From the NCBI GenBank assembly GCA_019637355.1, contig JAHBVT010000001.1, positions 1,081,192-1,145,191 of the forward strand: a stretch of DNA of 64,000 nucleotides. The letters run 5' to 3'. The notes beneath the pieces were generated by a model. The model saw only the letters and a list, made by a program, of their open reading frames with translations, made no database searches and was not told the origin of the DNA. A program made the translations under genes and the position numbers. How positions within the stretch are numbered: the stretch's first letter is position 1; the number at the start of each line of letters is the position of its first letter. The stretch is from Gemmatimonadaceae bacterium (lineage in GTDB: Bacteria > Gemmatimonadota > Gemmatimonadetes > Gemmatimonadales > Gemmatimonadaceae). Below are positions 1 through 10,444 of this stretch, piece by piece.

Positions 1-77
1 TGCGCGCGACGCTGTAGAGGGCCGGTTTCGGGGCGGGGGATTCGTTGACTATGTCGCGGCCCCAAGCGAACTTACAA

Positions 78-109
78 GGCTCGCGCGGAGGTCCGCGCGG
101 GCCTTTCTT
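78..109 (+). terminator. Hairpin with T-rich tail before the sugar cluster
   Basis: A 12-base stem (78-89 pairing with 92-103, one G-T pair) has a 2-base loop and is followed by the T-rich run 104-109. This is the classic shape of an intrinsic terminator. It lies 23 bases before the likely start of the aminotransferase gene, so it either ends an upstream unit that lies outside the window or acts as an attenuator for the sugar cluster. A TTGACT at 45-50 could be a -35 box, but no convincing -10 follows it. Confidence 0.65.
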
Positions 110-131
110 CTGTCCCCAAGGTGCGATTCCG

Positions 132-1244
132 ATGGCTGTCCCTCTTCTTGACCTGAAGGCCCAGCACGCGACCATCCGCGACGAGGTCGTCGCCGAAGTG
201 ATGAAGGTGGTGGATGCGCAGGCCTTCATCCTCGGCGAACCCGTGCAGAAGCTCGAGTCCGAGGTCGCCGCGCTGTCGCAGACCAAGTACGCCGTGGGTT
301 GCGCCAACGGGACCGACGCGATCCTCATTGCGATGCGCGCGCTGGACATCGGCGCCGGCGACCAGGTGGTGACGACGCCGTTCACGTTCTTCGCGACGGC
401 GGGCACGATCCACAACGTCGGCGCGACGCCGGTGTTCGTGGACATTGACCCCAAGACCTACAACATCCGCCCGGACCTCGCGGCGGCGGCCGTGACGGCC
501 AAGACCAAGGCCATCATCCCGGTGGACCTGTTCGGACAGATGGCGGCCCTCGAGGAGATCCGCGCGCTGCTGCCGGGTATGCCGATCATCGAGGACGCGG
601 CGCAGAGCATCGGCGCGCGCCGGAAGATCGGCGGCGAGTGGACGATGGCGGGGCAGGCGGCGACGATCGGGACCTTTTCGTTCTTCCCGTCCAAGAACCT
701 CGGCGGCTACGGCGACGGCGGGATGATTGTCACGCAGGACGAGACACTGTTCAAGCGCTTGATGCGCCTGCGCACGCACGGGTCGGTGCAGACGTACTTC
801 CACGAGGAAGTGGGCTACAACTCGCGGTTGGATGCGCTGCAGGCGGCGGTGCTGCTGGCCAAGCTGCCGCACCTGGCGGCGTGGAGCGCCAAGCGTCGCG
901 AGAACGCGGCCTACTACACCCAGGCCTTCGCCGACATCGCGGACATCGTGCCGCCGCACATCGACCCGGCCAACGAGAGCATCTACAACCAGTACACCAT
1001 CCGCGTGCCCAAGCGGGACGCCCTGAAGGAGCATCTCAAGGCCAAGGGCATCGGGCACTCGGTGTATTACCCGCTGCCGTTGCACCTGCAGCCCTGCTTC
1101 GCGTACCTCGGCTACAAGGCCGGGGCCTGCCCGGAGGCGGAGAAGGCGGCGGAGGAAGTCGTGTCGCTGCCGGTGTACCCTGAACTGACGCGGGCGCAGT
1201 TGGACGAGGTCGTGGCGGGCGTGCGCTCGTTCTTCGGCAAGTAG
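132..1244 (+). CDS. DegT/DnrJ/EryC1/StrS sugar aminotransferase, WbpE-like
   Basis: PLP-dependent aminotransferase acting on a 3-keto nucleotide sugar. The 370-residue protein has the fold type I landmarks of the family: CANGTDA near residue 57, IEDAAQS near 153, and the PLP lysine K188 in FFPSKNLGGYGDGG. The overall pattern resembles WbpE, which aminates UDP-3-keto-GlcNAc-uronate, and the next gene is a WbpA-like dehydrogenase that would make the acid precursor. The start at 132 is preferred over an in-frame ATG at 51, because that extension would run through the hairpin at 78-103 and the family normally begins close to the LLDLKAQ segment. The gene is first in a tightly packed unit reaching to secA. 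The exact substrate is inferred. Confidence 0.88.
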   Translation: MAVPLLDLKAQHATIRDEVVAEVMKVVDAQAFILGEPVQKLESEVAALSQTKYAVGCANGTDAILIAMRALDIGAGDQVVTTPFTFFATAGTIHNVGATPVFVDIDPKTYNIRPDLAAAAVTAKTKAIIPVDLFGQMAALEEIRALLPGMPIIEDAAQSIGARRKIGGEWTMAGQAATIGTFSFFPSKNLGGYGDGGMIVTQDETLFKRLMRLRTHGSVQTYFHEEVGYNSRLDALQAAVLLAKLPHLAAWSAKRRENAAYYTQAFADIADIVPPHIDPANESIYNQYTIRVPKRDALKEHLKAKGIGHSVYYPLPLHLQPCFAYLGYKAGACPEAEKAAEEVVSLPVYPELTRAQLDEVVAGVRSFFGK

Positions 1245-1261
1245 CACTCAACACATCCAAG

Positions 1262-2620
1262 ATGACTGACACGAAGTCGACGCTGCTCCGCAAGATCGAC
1301 GACCGCTCGGCCGTGGCCGCCGTCATCGGTCTGGGCTACGTGGGACTGCCGCTGGCGATGGAGCTCTGTGAAGCCGGGTTCCAGGTCGTCGGGTACGACG
1401 TTAGCCAACGCGTCGTGGACCTCCTGACGCGCGGGGAGTCGCACATCCAGGACGTGCCGAAGGCCCAGGTCGCCAAGCACGTGAAGAGCGGCAAGTTCGC
1501 GGCGACGACGGATGCGGCGCGGCTCACGGAGGCCGATACGATTTCGATTGCGGTGCCGACGCCGCTGGCGAAGACGCGCGACCCCGATATGTCGTACGTC
1601 GTCGCGGCTGCCGAGACCGTGGCCGCGCGCGCCCGCCCCGGCCAGCTCATCGTGTTGGAGAGCACCACGTACCCGGGCACGACACGCGAACTGCTGCAGC
1701 CGCGGCTCGAAGAGATGGGCCTGACAATCGGGGAGGACGTGTTCCTCGCGTTCTCGCCGGAACGCGTGGACCCCGGCAACCCGACCTGGCACACGAAGAA
1801 CACACCCAAGGTCGTGGGCGGCATCACGCCGGCCTGCAACGAGGTCGCGGCGCGCTTCTACTCCTCGACCATCGACACGGTGGTGCCGGTGACGTCGCCG
1901 GAGGCGGCCGAACTGGTGAAGCTGCTGGAGAACACGTTCCGCTCGGTGAACATCGGCCTCGTGAACGAGATGGCCATCGTCTGCGAGCGCCTCGGCGTGG
2001 ACGTGTGGGAAGTGATCGACGCGGCTGCGACCAAGCCGTTCGGGTTTATGAAGTTCACGCCGGGGCCTGGCATCGGCGGGCATTGCATCCCGCTGGACCC
2101 GCACTACCTCGCGTGGAAGATGCGTTCGCTGAATTACAAGACGCGCTTCATCGACCTCGCGAGCGAGGTCAACTCGGCGATGCCGGACTTCGTCGTCGAG
2201 AAGGTCGCGCACGCGCTCAACGAGGACCGCAAGGCGGTGAACGGCAGCCGCATCCTCGTCCTGGGCATCGCCTACAAGAAGGACATCGACGATATGCGGG
2301 AGTCGCCGGCGCTGGACGTGATGCGGCTGCTCGAGGCGCGCGGCGCCTTGGTGGTGTACCACGATCCCTTCGTGCCGACGTTCCGCGAAGACGGGCACGA
2401 GGCGTGGAGCGTGCCACTCAACAAGGACGAGCTGGCCAAGGCCGACGCGGTCGTCATCGTGACCGACCACACGGACTTGGACTACCAGTTCGTGGTCGAT
2501 CACGCCACGCTGGTCGTGGATACCCGGAATGCCCTGGCCCGCGTGACGCCCTCGAAGGCGCGCGCAATCCCGCTGACGGCACAGCGCCGTCCGATCACCC
2601 CTGACCGAGCGAGTTCGTGA
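1262..2620 (+). CDS. UDP-N-acetylhexosamine 6-dehydrogenase (WbpA/WecC type)
   Basis: NAD-dependent four-electron oxidation of a UDP-N-acetyl sugar to the uronic acid. The 452-residue protein shows an N-terminal Rossmann motif (VIGLGYVGLPLA near residue 22), the central dimerisation domain, and the active-site Cys275 in GIGGHCIPLDPHY. The GGHCIP form of the active site is typical of the UDP-GlcNAc/UDP-ManNAc dehydrogenases, unlike GGSCFPKD in the next gene. The sequence near ITPAC and the [10 protein letters not shown] segment fit the C-terminal UDP-binding domain. It starts 17 bases after the aminotransferase and overlaps the next start codon by four bases (GTGA). GlcNAc versus ManNAc specificity cannot be read from the sequence. 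Confidence 0.88.
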   Translation: MTDTKSTLLRKIDDRSAVAAVIGLGYVGLPLAMELCEAGFQVVGYDVSQRVVDLLTRGESHIQDVPKAQVAKHVKSGKFAATTDAARLTEADTISIAVPTPLAKTRDPDMSYVVAAAETVAARARPGQLIVLESTTYPGTTRELLQPRLEEMGLTIGEDVFLAFSPERVDPGNPTWHTKNTPKVVGGITPACNEVAARFYSSTIDTVVPVTSPEAAELVKLLENTFRSVNIGLVNEMAIVCERLGVDVWEVIDAAATKPFGFMKFTPGPGIGGHCIPLDPHYLAWKMRSLNYKTRFIDLASEVNSAMPDFVVEKVAHALNEDRKAVNGSRILVLGIAYKKDIDDMRESPALDVMRLLEARGALVVYHDPFVPTFREDGHEAWSVPLNKDELAKADAVVIVTDHTDLDYQFVVDHATLVVDTRNALARVTPSKARAIPLTAQRRPITPDRASS

Positions 2621-3924
2621 AGATCACCGTCATCGGCACTGGATACGTCGGCCTCGTCGTCGGCGCCTGCCTCTCGGAAACCGGCAACGACGTCAGCTGT
2701 GCAGACGTGGACCAGAACAAGATCGACGGGCTCAAGCAGAATGTCCTGCCCATCTACGAGCCGGGCCTCGAGGAGTACGTCGAGCGCAACCAGGCGGCCG
2801 GACGGCTGAGCTTCACGACGGACGTGCCGGCGGCGATCCGCGACGCCGAGGTGATCTTCATCGCCGTGGGGACCCCACCCGATGAGGACGGCTCGGCCGA
2901 CCTCAAGCACGTCCTGGCGGTGGCCGACAGCATCGGCAAGCACGCGGCGCGCGAGGTGGTGGTCGTGACCAAGTCGACGGTTCCGGTGGGCACCGCCGAG
3001 AAGGTCGCGGCGGCCATCCGGCCGAACGCCACGGTGACCTTCCATATGTGCTCCAACCCGGAGTTCCTGAAGGAAGGCGCGGCGGTGGACGACTTTATGA
3101 AGCCGGACCGCGTGGTCGTCGGCGTGGAGTCGGACTTCGCCCGCGAGCGGATGGGCGAGCTGTACGCGCCGTTCGTGCGCACGGGCAAGCCGATCATCTT
3201 TATGGACATCCCCTCGGCGGAGATGACCAAGTACGCGGCGAACGCGATGCTGGCGACGCGCATCTCCTTTATGAACGAGATCGCGAATCTCTGCGAGAAG
3301 GTCGGCGCCAACGTGGACCTGGTGCGCAAGGGCATCGGCTCGGACTCGCGCATCGGTCCGGCGTTCCTGTTCCCGGGCCCGGGCTACGGCGGCAGCTGCT
3401 TCCCCAAGGACGTGAAGGCGCTGATGCGCACCTCGGAGGAGCAGGGCGCGCCGATGGGCGTGCTCAAGGCCGTGGAAGACGCCAACGAGAAGCAGAAGCA
3501 CCGGCTGTCGGAGAAGGTCCGCGCCGTGCTCGGCGCGAACCTCAAGGGCAAGCGCATCGCGCTCTGGGGCCTGGCCTTCAAGGCCAACACCGACGATATG
3601 CGCGAGTCGCCGGCGCTGGTGCTGATCGAGGAGCTGCTGGCGGCCGGCGCGACGGTGGTGGCGCACGACCCCGCCGCGATGCACGAGACCGAGCGCCGGA
3701 TCGGCAAGCGCATCGAATACGCGAAGACGAACCACGACGCGGTCAAGGGTGCCGATGCGCTGGTGATCGTGACGGACTGGAACGAGTATCGCTTCCCGGA
3801 CTTCGAGCGCCTGAAGCGTGAGTTGAAGGCCCCGGTCGTCGTGGACGGTCGCAACCTCTACGATCCGGCCAAGATGCGCGCGTTGGGCTTCACCTACCGG
3901 TCCATCGGACGGGGCCGCGAGTGA
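2617..3924 (+). CDS. ugd: UDP-glucose 6-dehydrogenase
   Basis: Converts UDP-glucose to UDP-glucuronate with two NAD+. The 435-residue protein begins with the Rossmann motif [15 protein letters not shown] and carries the diagnostic [14 protein letters not shown] with catalytic Cys261. [12 protein letters not shown] and [10 protein letters not shown] are the conserved substrate-contact stretches of this family. The GTG start overlaps the previous stop by four bases, and its own stop overlaps the next GTG start in the same way. Its product is the substrate of the decarboxylase encoded next, so the pair makes UDP-xylose. Two back-to-back dehydrogenases with different active-site signatures imply two acidic sugars feeding a surface polysaccharide. 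Confidence 0.95.
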   Translation: MKITVIGTGYVGLVVGACLSETGNDVSCADVDQNKIDGLKQNVLPIYEPGLEEYVERNQAAGRLSFTTDVPAAIRDAEVIFIAVGTPPDEDGSADLKHVLAVADSIGKHAAREVVVVTKSTVPVGTAEKVAAAIRPNATVTFHMCSNPEFLKEGAAVDDFMKPDRVVVGVESDFARERMGELYAPFVRTGKPIIFMDIPSAEMTKYAANAMLATRISFMNEIANLCEKVGANVDLVRKGIGSDSRIGPAFLFPGPGYGGSCFPKDVKALMRTSEEQGAPMGVLKAVEDANEKQKHRLSEKVRAVLGANLKGKRIALWGLAFKANTDDMRESPALVLIEELLAAGATVVAHDPAAMHETERRIGKRIEYAKTNHDAVKGADALVIVTDWNEYRFPDFERLKRELKAPVVVDGRNLYDPAKMRALGFTYRSIGRGRE

Positions 3925-4877
3925 GGGTCCTCATCACGGGCGCGGCGGGCTTCCTCGGTTCCCACCTCTGTGACCGCTTCCTTCGGGACGGTCACGAAGT
4001 GGTGGGGCTCGACAACTTCCTCACCGGGCATCCCGAGAACATCGCGCACCTGATGGGGCAGGAGCGGTTCCACTTCCTGCGGCACAACATCTCCGAGTAC
4101 ACGTACATCGCCGGCCACCTCGACGGCGTGCTGCACTTCGCCTCGCCGGCCAGCCCGGTGGACTATCTGCATATGCCGATCCAGACCCTGAAGGTGGGCT
4201 CGCTCGGCACGCACAACGCGCTGGGCATCGCGCTGGCCAAGGGCGCCAAGTTCCTGCTGGCCTCCACCAGCGAGGTCTACGGCGACCCGCTGATCCACCC
4301 GCAGCCCGAATCGTACTGGGGCAACGTGAATCCCGTGGGGCCGCGCGGCTGCTACGACGAGGCCAAGCGCTTCGCCGAGGCGATGACGATGGCCTACCAC
4401 CGTGCCCAGGGCGTGGAGACGCGCATCGTGCGCATCTTCAACACCTACGGCCCGCGGATGCGCCCGCACGACGGGCGTGTGGTCTCGAATTTCATCGTGC
4501 AGGCCCTGCACGGCGAACCCCTCACGCTCTACGGCGATGGTTCGCAGACTCGCTCGTTCTGCTATGTGGAGGACGAGGTCGAGGGCATCTACCGCCTGTT
4601 CAACTCCGACGAGCGGATGCCGGTGAACATCGGCAACCCCAACGAGTTCACGGTGCGGCAGTTGGCCGAACTGGTCATCGAGCTGACGGGTAGTACTTCC
4701 ACGGTCACCTCGCTCCCGCTACCGGCTGACGATCCCAAGGTCCGGCAGCCGGACATCACCCGGGCCAAGGGCATCCTTGGCTGGGAGCCGAGTGTCCAAC
4801 TACGTGAAGGCCTCCAGCGCACGATCGAATACTTCCGCGGCCTCGAAGGCTCGCCGCGCCTGCAACCCCCGACGTAA
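3921..4877 (+). CDS. uxs: UDP-glucuronate decarboxylase (UDP-xylose synthase)
   Basis: Short-chain dehydrogenase/reductase of the extended family that decarboxylates UDP-glucuronate to UDP-xylose through a bound 4-keto intermediate. The 318-residue protein shows the NAD-binding [10 protein letters not shown] near residue 7, [11 protein letters not shown], the TSEVYGDP loop, and the catalytic Tyr145/Lys149 in [29 protein letters not shown] is characteristic of UXS and separates it from GalE or RmlB. The GTG start overlaps ugd by four bases, and its TAA shares one base with the ATG of bamD. Confidence 0.92.
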   Translation: MRVLITGAAGFLGSHLCDRFLRDGHEVVGLDNFLTGHPENIAHLMGQERFHFLRHNISEYTYIAGHLDGVLHFASPASPVDYLHMPIQTLKVGSLGTHNALGIALAKGAKFLLASTSEVYGDPLIHPQPESYWGNVNPVGPRGCYDEAKRFAEAMTMAYHRAQGVETRIVRIFNTYGPRMRPHDGRVVSNFIVQALHGEPLTLYGDGSQTRSFCYVEDEVEGIYRLFNSDERMPVNIGNPNEFTVRQLAELVIELTGSTSTVTSLPLPADDPKVRQPDITRAKGILGWEPSVQLREGLQRTIEYFRGLEGSPRLQPPT

Positions 4878-5650
4878 TGCCTCGCTTCCGCTCCACCCTG
4901 TTCCTGCTTCTGGTGATTCTCGCCGCCGGGGCCTGCTTCCGCAGCTTCAACGTCCGTCGCTACCCGACGGCGACGGCCCTGTTCGCCGCGGGAATGGAAC
5001 GCTTCGAGAAGAAGAAGTACTCCGACGCGGTGCTGGCCTTCGAGCGCCTGACCTTCGACCTCCCGACGCGCGACACGCTGCTGCCCATCGCGCATTGGTA
5101 CCTCGGGCAGTCGCGCCGCCTTAGTGCCGAGCGCCTGCTGGCGGCGCAGAGCTTCAATCGACTGGCGGAGCAGTTCCCGAATCACGAACTCGCGGACGAC
5201 GCGATGTGGATGGCGGGTGTCTCCTACCGCGAGCTGTGGCGGCGACCGTCCCTGGACCCCCAGTACGGCATCCTGGCGCAGGCGCAGTTCCGCCTGCTGC
5301 AGGGCGTGTTCCCGAACTCGCCCTTCGTGGACTCCACCGTCATCGCGCTGGAGCAGCTCGATGAGTGGTTCGCCGCCAAGGACTACGAGACGGGAATGCA
5401 CTACGTGCGGCGCAAGGCCTACGACTCGGCGATCATCTACTTCCGCGACGTGGTGACGAACTACCCCAACTCGGACAAGGCGCGCCAGGCGATGCTGCGG
5501 CTGGTCGAGGTGTACCGGTTGCCGGCGCTGAACTATCTCGAGGACGCCGAAGAGGTGTGCTCGGCGCTGCGTGCTGGATTCCCGACCGACGCCGATGTGC
5601 TGCGCATCTGCAAGATGCCGACAGCCGCGACGCCGGCTGGCGGGGCCTGA
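4877..5650 (+). CDS. bamD: Outer-membrane assembly lipoprotein BamD
   Basis: Lipoprotein partner of the BAM complex that inserts beta-barrel proteins into the outer membrane. The 257-residue precursor has a hydrophobic signal and a lipobox-like LAAGAC with the lipidation Cys at 20 (Ala rather than Leu at -3, slightly atypical). It is followed by TPR-like helical repeats: AAGMERFEKKKYSDAVLAFERL, the QFPNHELADDAMW unit and the YFRDVVTNYPNSDKA unit, matching BamD/YfiO. The start codon overlaps the uxs stop by one base. Placement between sugar-nucleotide genes and secA suggests a unit devoted to envelope building. Confidence 0.88.
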   Translation: MPRFRSTLFLLLVILAAGACFRSFNVRRYPTATALFAAGMERFEKKKYSDAVLAFERLTFDLPTRDTLLPIAHWYLGQSRRLSAERLLAAQSFNRLAEQFPNHELADDAMWMAGVSYRELWRRPSLDPQYGILAQAQFRLLQGVFPNSPFVDSTVIALEQLDEWFAAKDYETGMHYVRRKAYDSAIIYFRDVVTNYPNSDKARQAMLRLVEVYRLPALNYLEDAEEVCSALRAGFPTDADVLRICKMPTAATPAGGA

Positions 5651-5659
5651 CCGCGAGGC

Positions 5660-6247
5660 GTGGCCACGCGCATCGGCATCTTGGGCGGGACCTTCGATCC
5701 GCCGCACATCGGGCACCTGTTGCTCGCGCTGGATGCCGTCGAGGCCCTCGGATTGGACCAGCTGGTGTTCGTCCCGGCGGCGCGCCAGCCGCTGAAGCAA
5801 GGCGTGCCGATGACGGCCGCCGAGCACCGGCTGGCGATGGTGCGGCTCCTGGCCGCTGCCGACTCCCGATTCCACGTGGATGATTCGGAGGTCACCCGCG
5901 GCGGGTTATCTTTCACGATTGATACGGTGCGGGGCCTCAGGACCGCGCATCCAGACGCCGAGCTGTTCCTGCTGATGGGAGCAGACACGGCGGCGACCCT
6001 GCCACAATGGCGCGAGACCGAGGCATTGGCCTTGCTCGTGCAGGTGGCTGTAGCGGGACGCGGGGACGGACCGATGCCGAAGCCGGCGGGGTTCCGTGTC
6101 CAGCCGCTGCCGTCACGTCGCGTGGACATCTCCGCCACGGAGATCCGCGTACGAGTCGGGGCCGGGCGCAGCATCCGGGGCTTCGTGCCGGATGCCGTGG
6201 CCGACTACATCGCCGCCCACGGGCTGTACCGCACTACCACCGAGTGA
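5660..6247 (+). CDS. nadD: Nicotinate-nucleotide adenylyltransferase
   Basis: Joins ATP and nicotinate mononucleotide to deamido-NAD in NAD synthesis. The 195-residue protein has the nucleotidyltransferase signature GGTFDPPHIGHL at residues 9-20, with the two histidines of the HxGH motif, and the C-terminal ISATEIRVRV motif equivalent to the ISSTxIR nucleotide-binding element. The GTG start lies 9 bases after bamD. secA starts 7 bases downstream, so all three are probably one transcript. NAD supply next to two NAD-using sugar dehydrogenases may be coincidental. Confidence 0.94.
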   Translation: MATRIGILGGTFDPPHIGHLLLALDAVEALGLDQLVFVPAARQPLKQGVPMTAAEHRLAMVRLLAAADSRFHVDDSEVTRGGLSFTIDTVRGLRTAHPDAELFLLMGADTAATLPQWRETEALALLVQVAVAGRGDGPMPKPAGFRVQPLPSRRVDISATEIRVRVGAGRSIRGFVPDAVADYIAAHGLYRTTTE

Positions 6248-6254
6248 CGACAGA

Positions 6255-9407
<3,153 letters not shown>

Positions 9408-9409
9408 GA

Positions 9410-9556
9410 GAGGGAGAGGGGAGGGGGAGAGGTGGGTGAGGGCGGGGAGATGGGAGATGGGAGATGGTTGGGAGAGGGGAGATGGTTGGGAGATGGGAGA
9501 TGGGTGGGAGAGGGGACAGGGTTGGGAGATGGACGCGGGGAGAGGGGAGGCGTGAT
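9410..9556. repeat. Family A repeat, purine-rich arm (single)
   Basis: The top strand is almost pure purine, with GGGAGATGG and GGTTGGGAGA units in tandem. It contains a match to the 20-base core GGTGGGTGACGGCGGGGAGA at about 9431-9450 (GGGTGAGGGC variant). It begins immediately after the secA stop codon, and no facing pyrimidine arm is present before radC. Runs of three or more G at short spacing could form a G-quadruplex in RNA or in the displaced strand. Confidence 0.85.
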
Positions 9557-9639
9557 TGCGCGCTTCTCCTCTTCTGCGTCTTGAGTGCGCGGTGCGCGTA
9601 TCGGCAAGAAATCGGTGATGGGCTGTGTGGCGGGGCAGA

Positions 9640-9651
9640 TATTCTCGCGGG
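9640..9651 (+). promoter_or_regulatory. -10 hexamer six bases before the radC start
   Basis: TATTCT at 9640-9645 is followed by exactly six bases and then the radC ATG at 9652. A sigma-70-type polymerase would initiate at or next to the A of the start codon, giving a leaderless mRNA. No good -35 hexamer is visible. Confidence 0.5.
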
Positions 9652-10332
9652 ATGACTTCCGTCCTCGACTTGCCTCCGCAGGACCGGCCGCGGGAGCGGC
9701 TGCGCGCGCTTGGATCGCAGGCGCTCACCACCTCTGAACTCCTTGCCCTGCTGCTCGGAACCGGCGTGGGCGGTCGGTCGGCGGCCTCGGCGGCGGAGGC
9801 GATACTGCAGCGCGCCGGAGGATCACTACGGCGGTTGGGACAACTGCCGGTGGCGACGCTCACCTCCGTGCACGGGCTGGGGGAGGTGCGGGCGCTGGCG
9901 GTGCACGCGGCGTTGGAGCTGGGGCGGCGCCTTGCCGCCGAGTCCAACGACGACGGCGAGCCGCTGCGCGGGCCGCGGGACGTGTGGCGCTACTACGGCC
10001 CGCGACTCGAAGGGCTGACGGTGGAGGAGTTCCACGTGGCCGTGCTCGATGCCCAGCACCGGTTGGAGCGCGATGTGCTGGTGACGCGCGGCATCCTCAA
10101 CTCCTCGCTGGTGCACCCGCGGGAGGTGTTCCGGGAGGCGATCGCCGAGCGGGCGGCGAGCATCGTGCTGGTGCACAATCACCCCAGCGGGGACCCGACG
10201 CCGAGTTCGGACGATCGGGCGATTACGACCCAGCTAGTGGCGGCGGGGCGGTTGTTGGATATCCCGATTCACGATCACGTGGTGATTGGACGGGGAAGGT
10301 TCGTCTCGTTTGCGGAGATGGGGTTGTTGTGA
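9652..10332 (+). CDS. radC: RadC/MPN-domain protein (JAMM family)
   Basis: RadC-family protein of unknown precise role, historically linked to DNA repair. The 226-residue protein has an N-terminal UPF0758 helix-hairpin-helix region (RPRERLRALGSQALTTSELLALLLGTG) and a C-terminal MPN domain with the metal-binding JAMM motif: His175, His177 and Asp188 in HNHPSGDPTPSSDD. The start at 9652 is favoured over an in-frame ATG 27 bases upstream because the family begins close to the PxDRPRERL segment and a -10 box sits just before it. It is followed by a family B repeat and a convergent gene. Confidence 0.92.
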   Translation: MTSVLDLPPQDRPRERLRALGSQALTTSELLALLLGTGVGGRSAASAAEAILQRAGGSLRRLGQLPVATLTSVHGLGEVRALAVHAALELGRRLAAESNDDGEPLRGPRDVWRYYGPRLEGLTVEEFHVAVLDAQHRLERDVLVTRGILNSSLVHPREVFREAIAERAASIVLVHNHPSGDPTPSSDDRAITTQLVAAGRLLDIPIHDHVVIGRGRFVSFAEMGLL

Positions 10333-10382
10333 CGAGACGGAAGAGGGAAGACGGAAGACGGAGGTCAGAAGTCAGAAGCCGG
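10333..10382. repeat. Family B repeat, purine arm (single, degenerate)
   Basis: GACGGAAGAGGGAAGACGG-type units begin directly at the radC stop codon, in the purine-rich orientation on the top strand. They lie between the convergent genes radC and the DUF5916 protein. The remaining 60 bases up to 10444 show nothing recognisable. Confidence 0.7.
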
Positions 10383-10444
10383 GAAATGGGCGACCCACGC
10401 GCAACGATGCGTCGCGGACGTGGTCCTCTCAATCCGCCATCCTC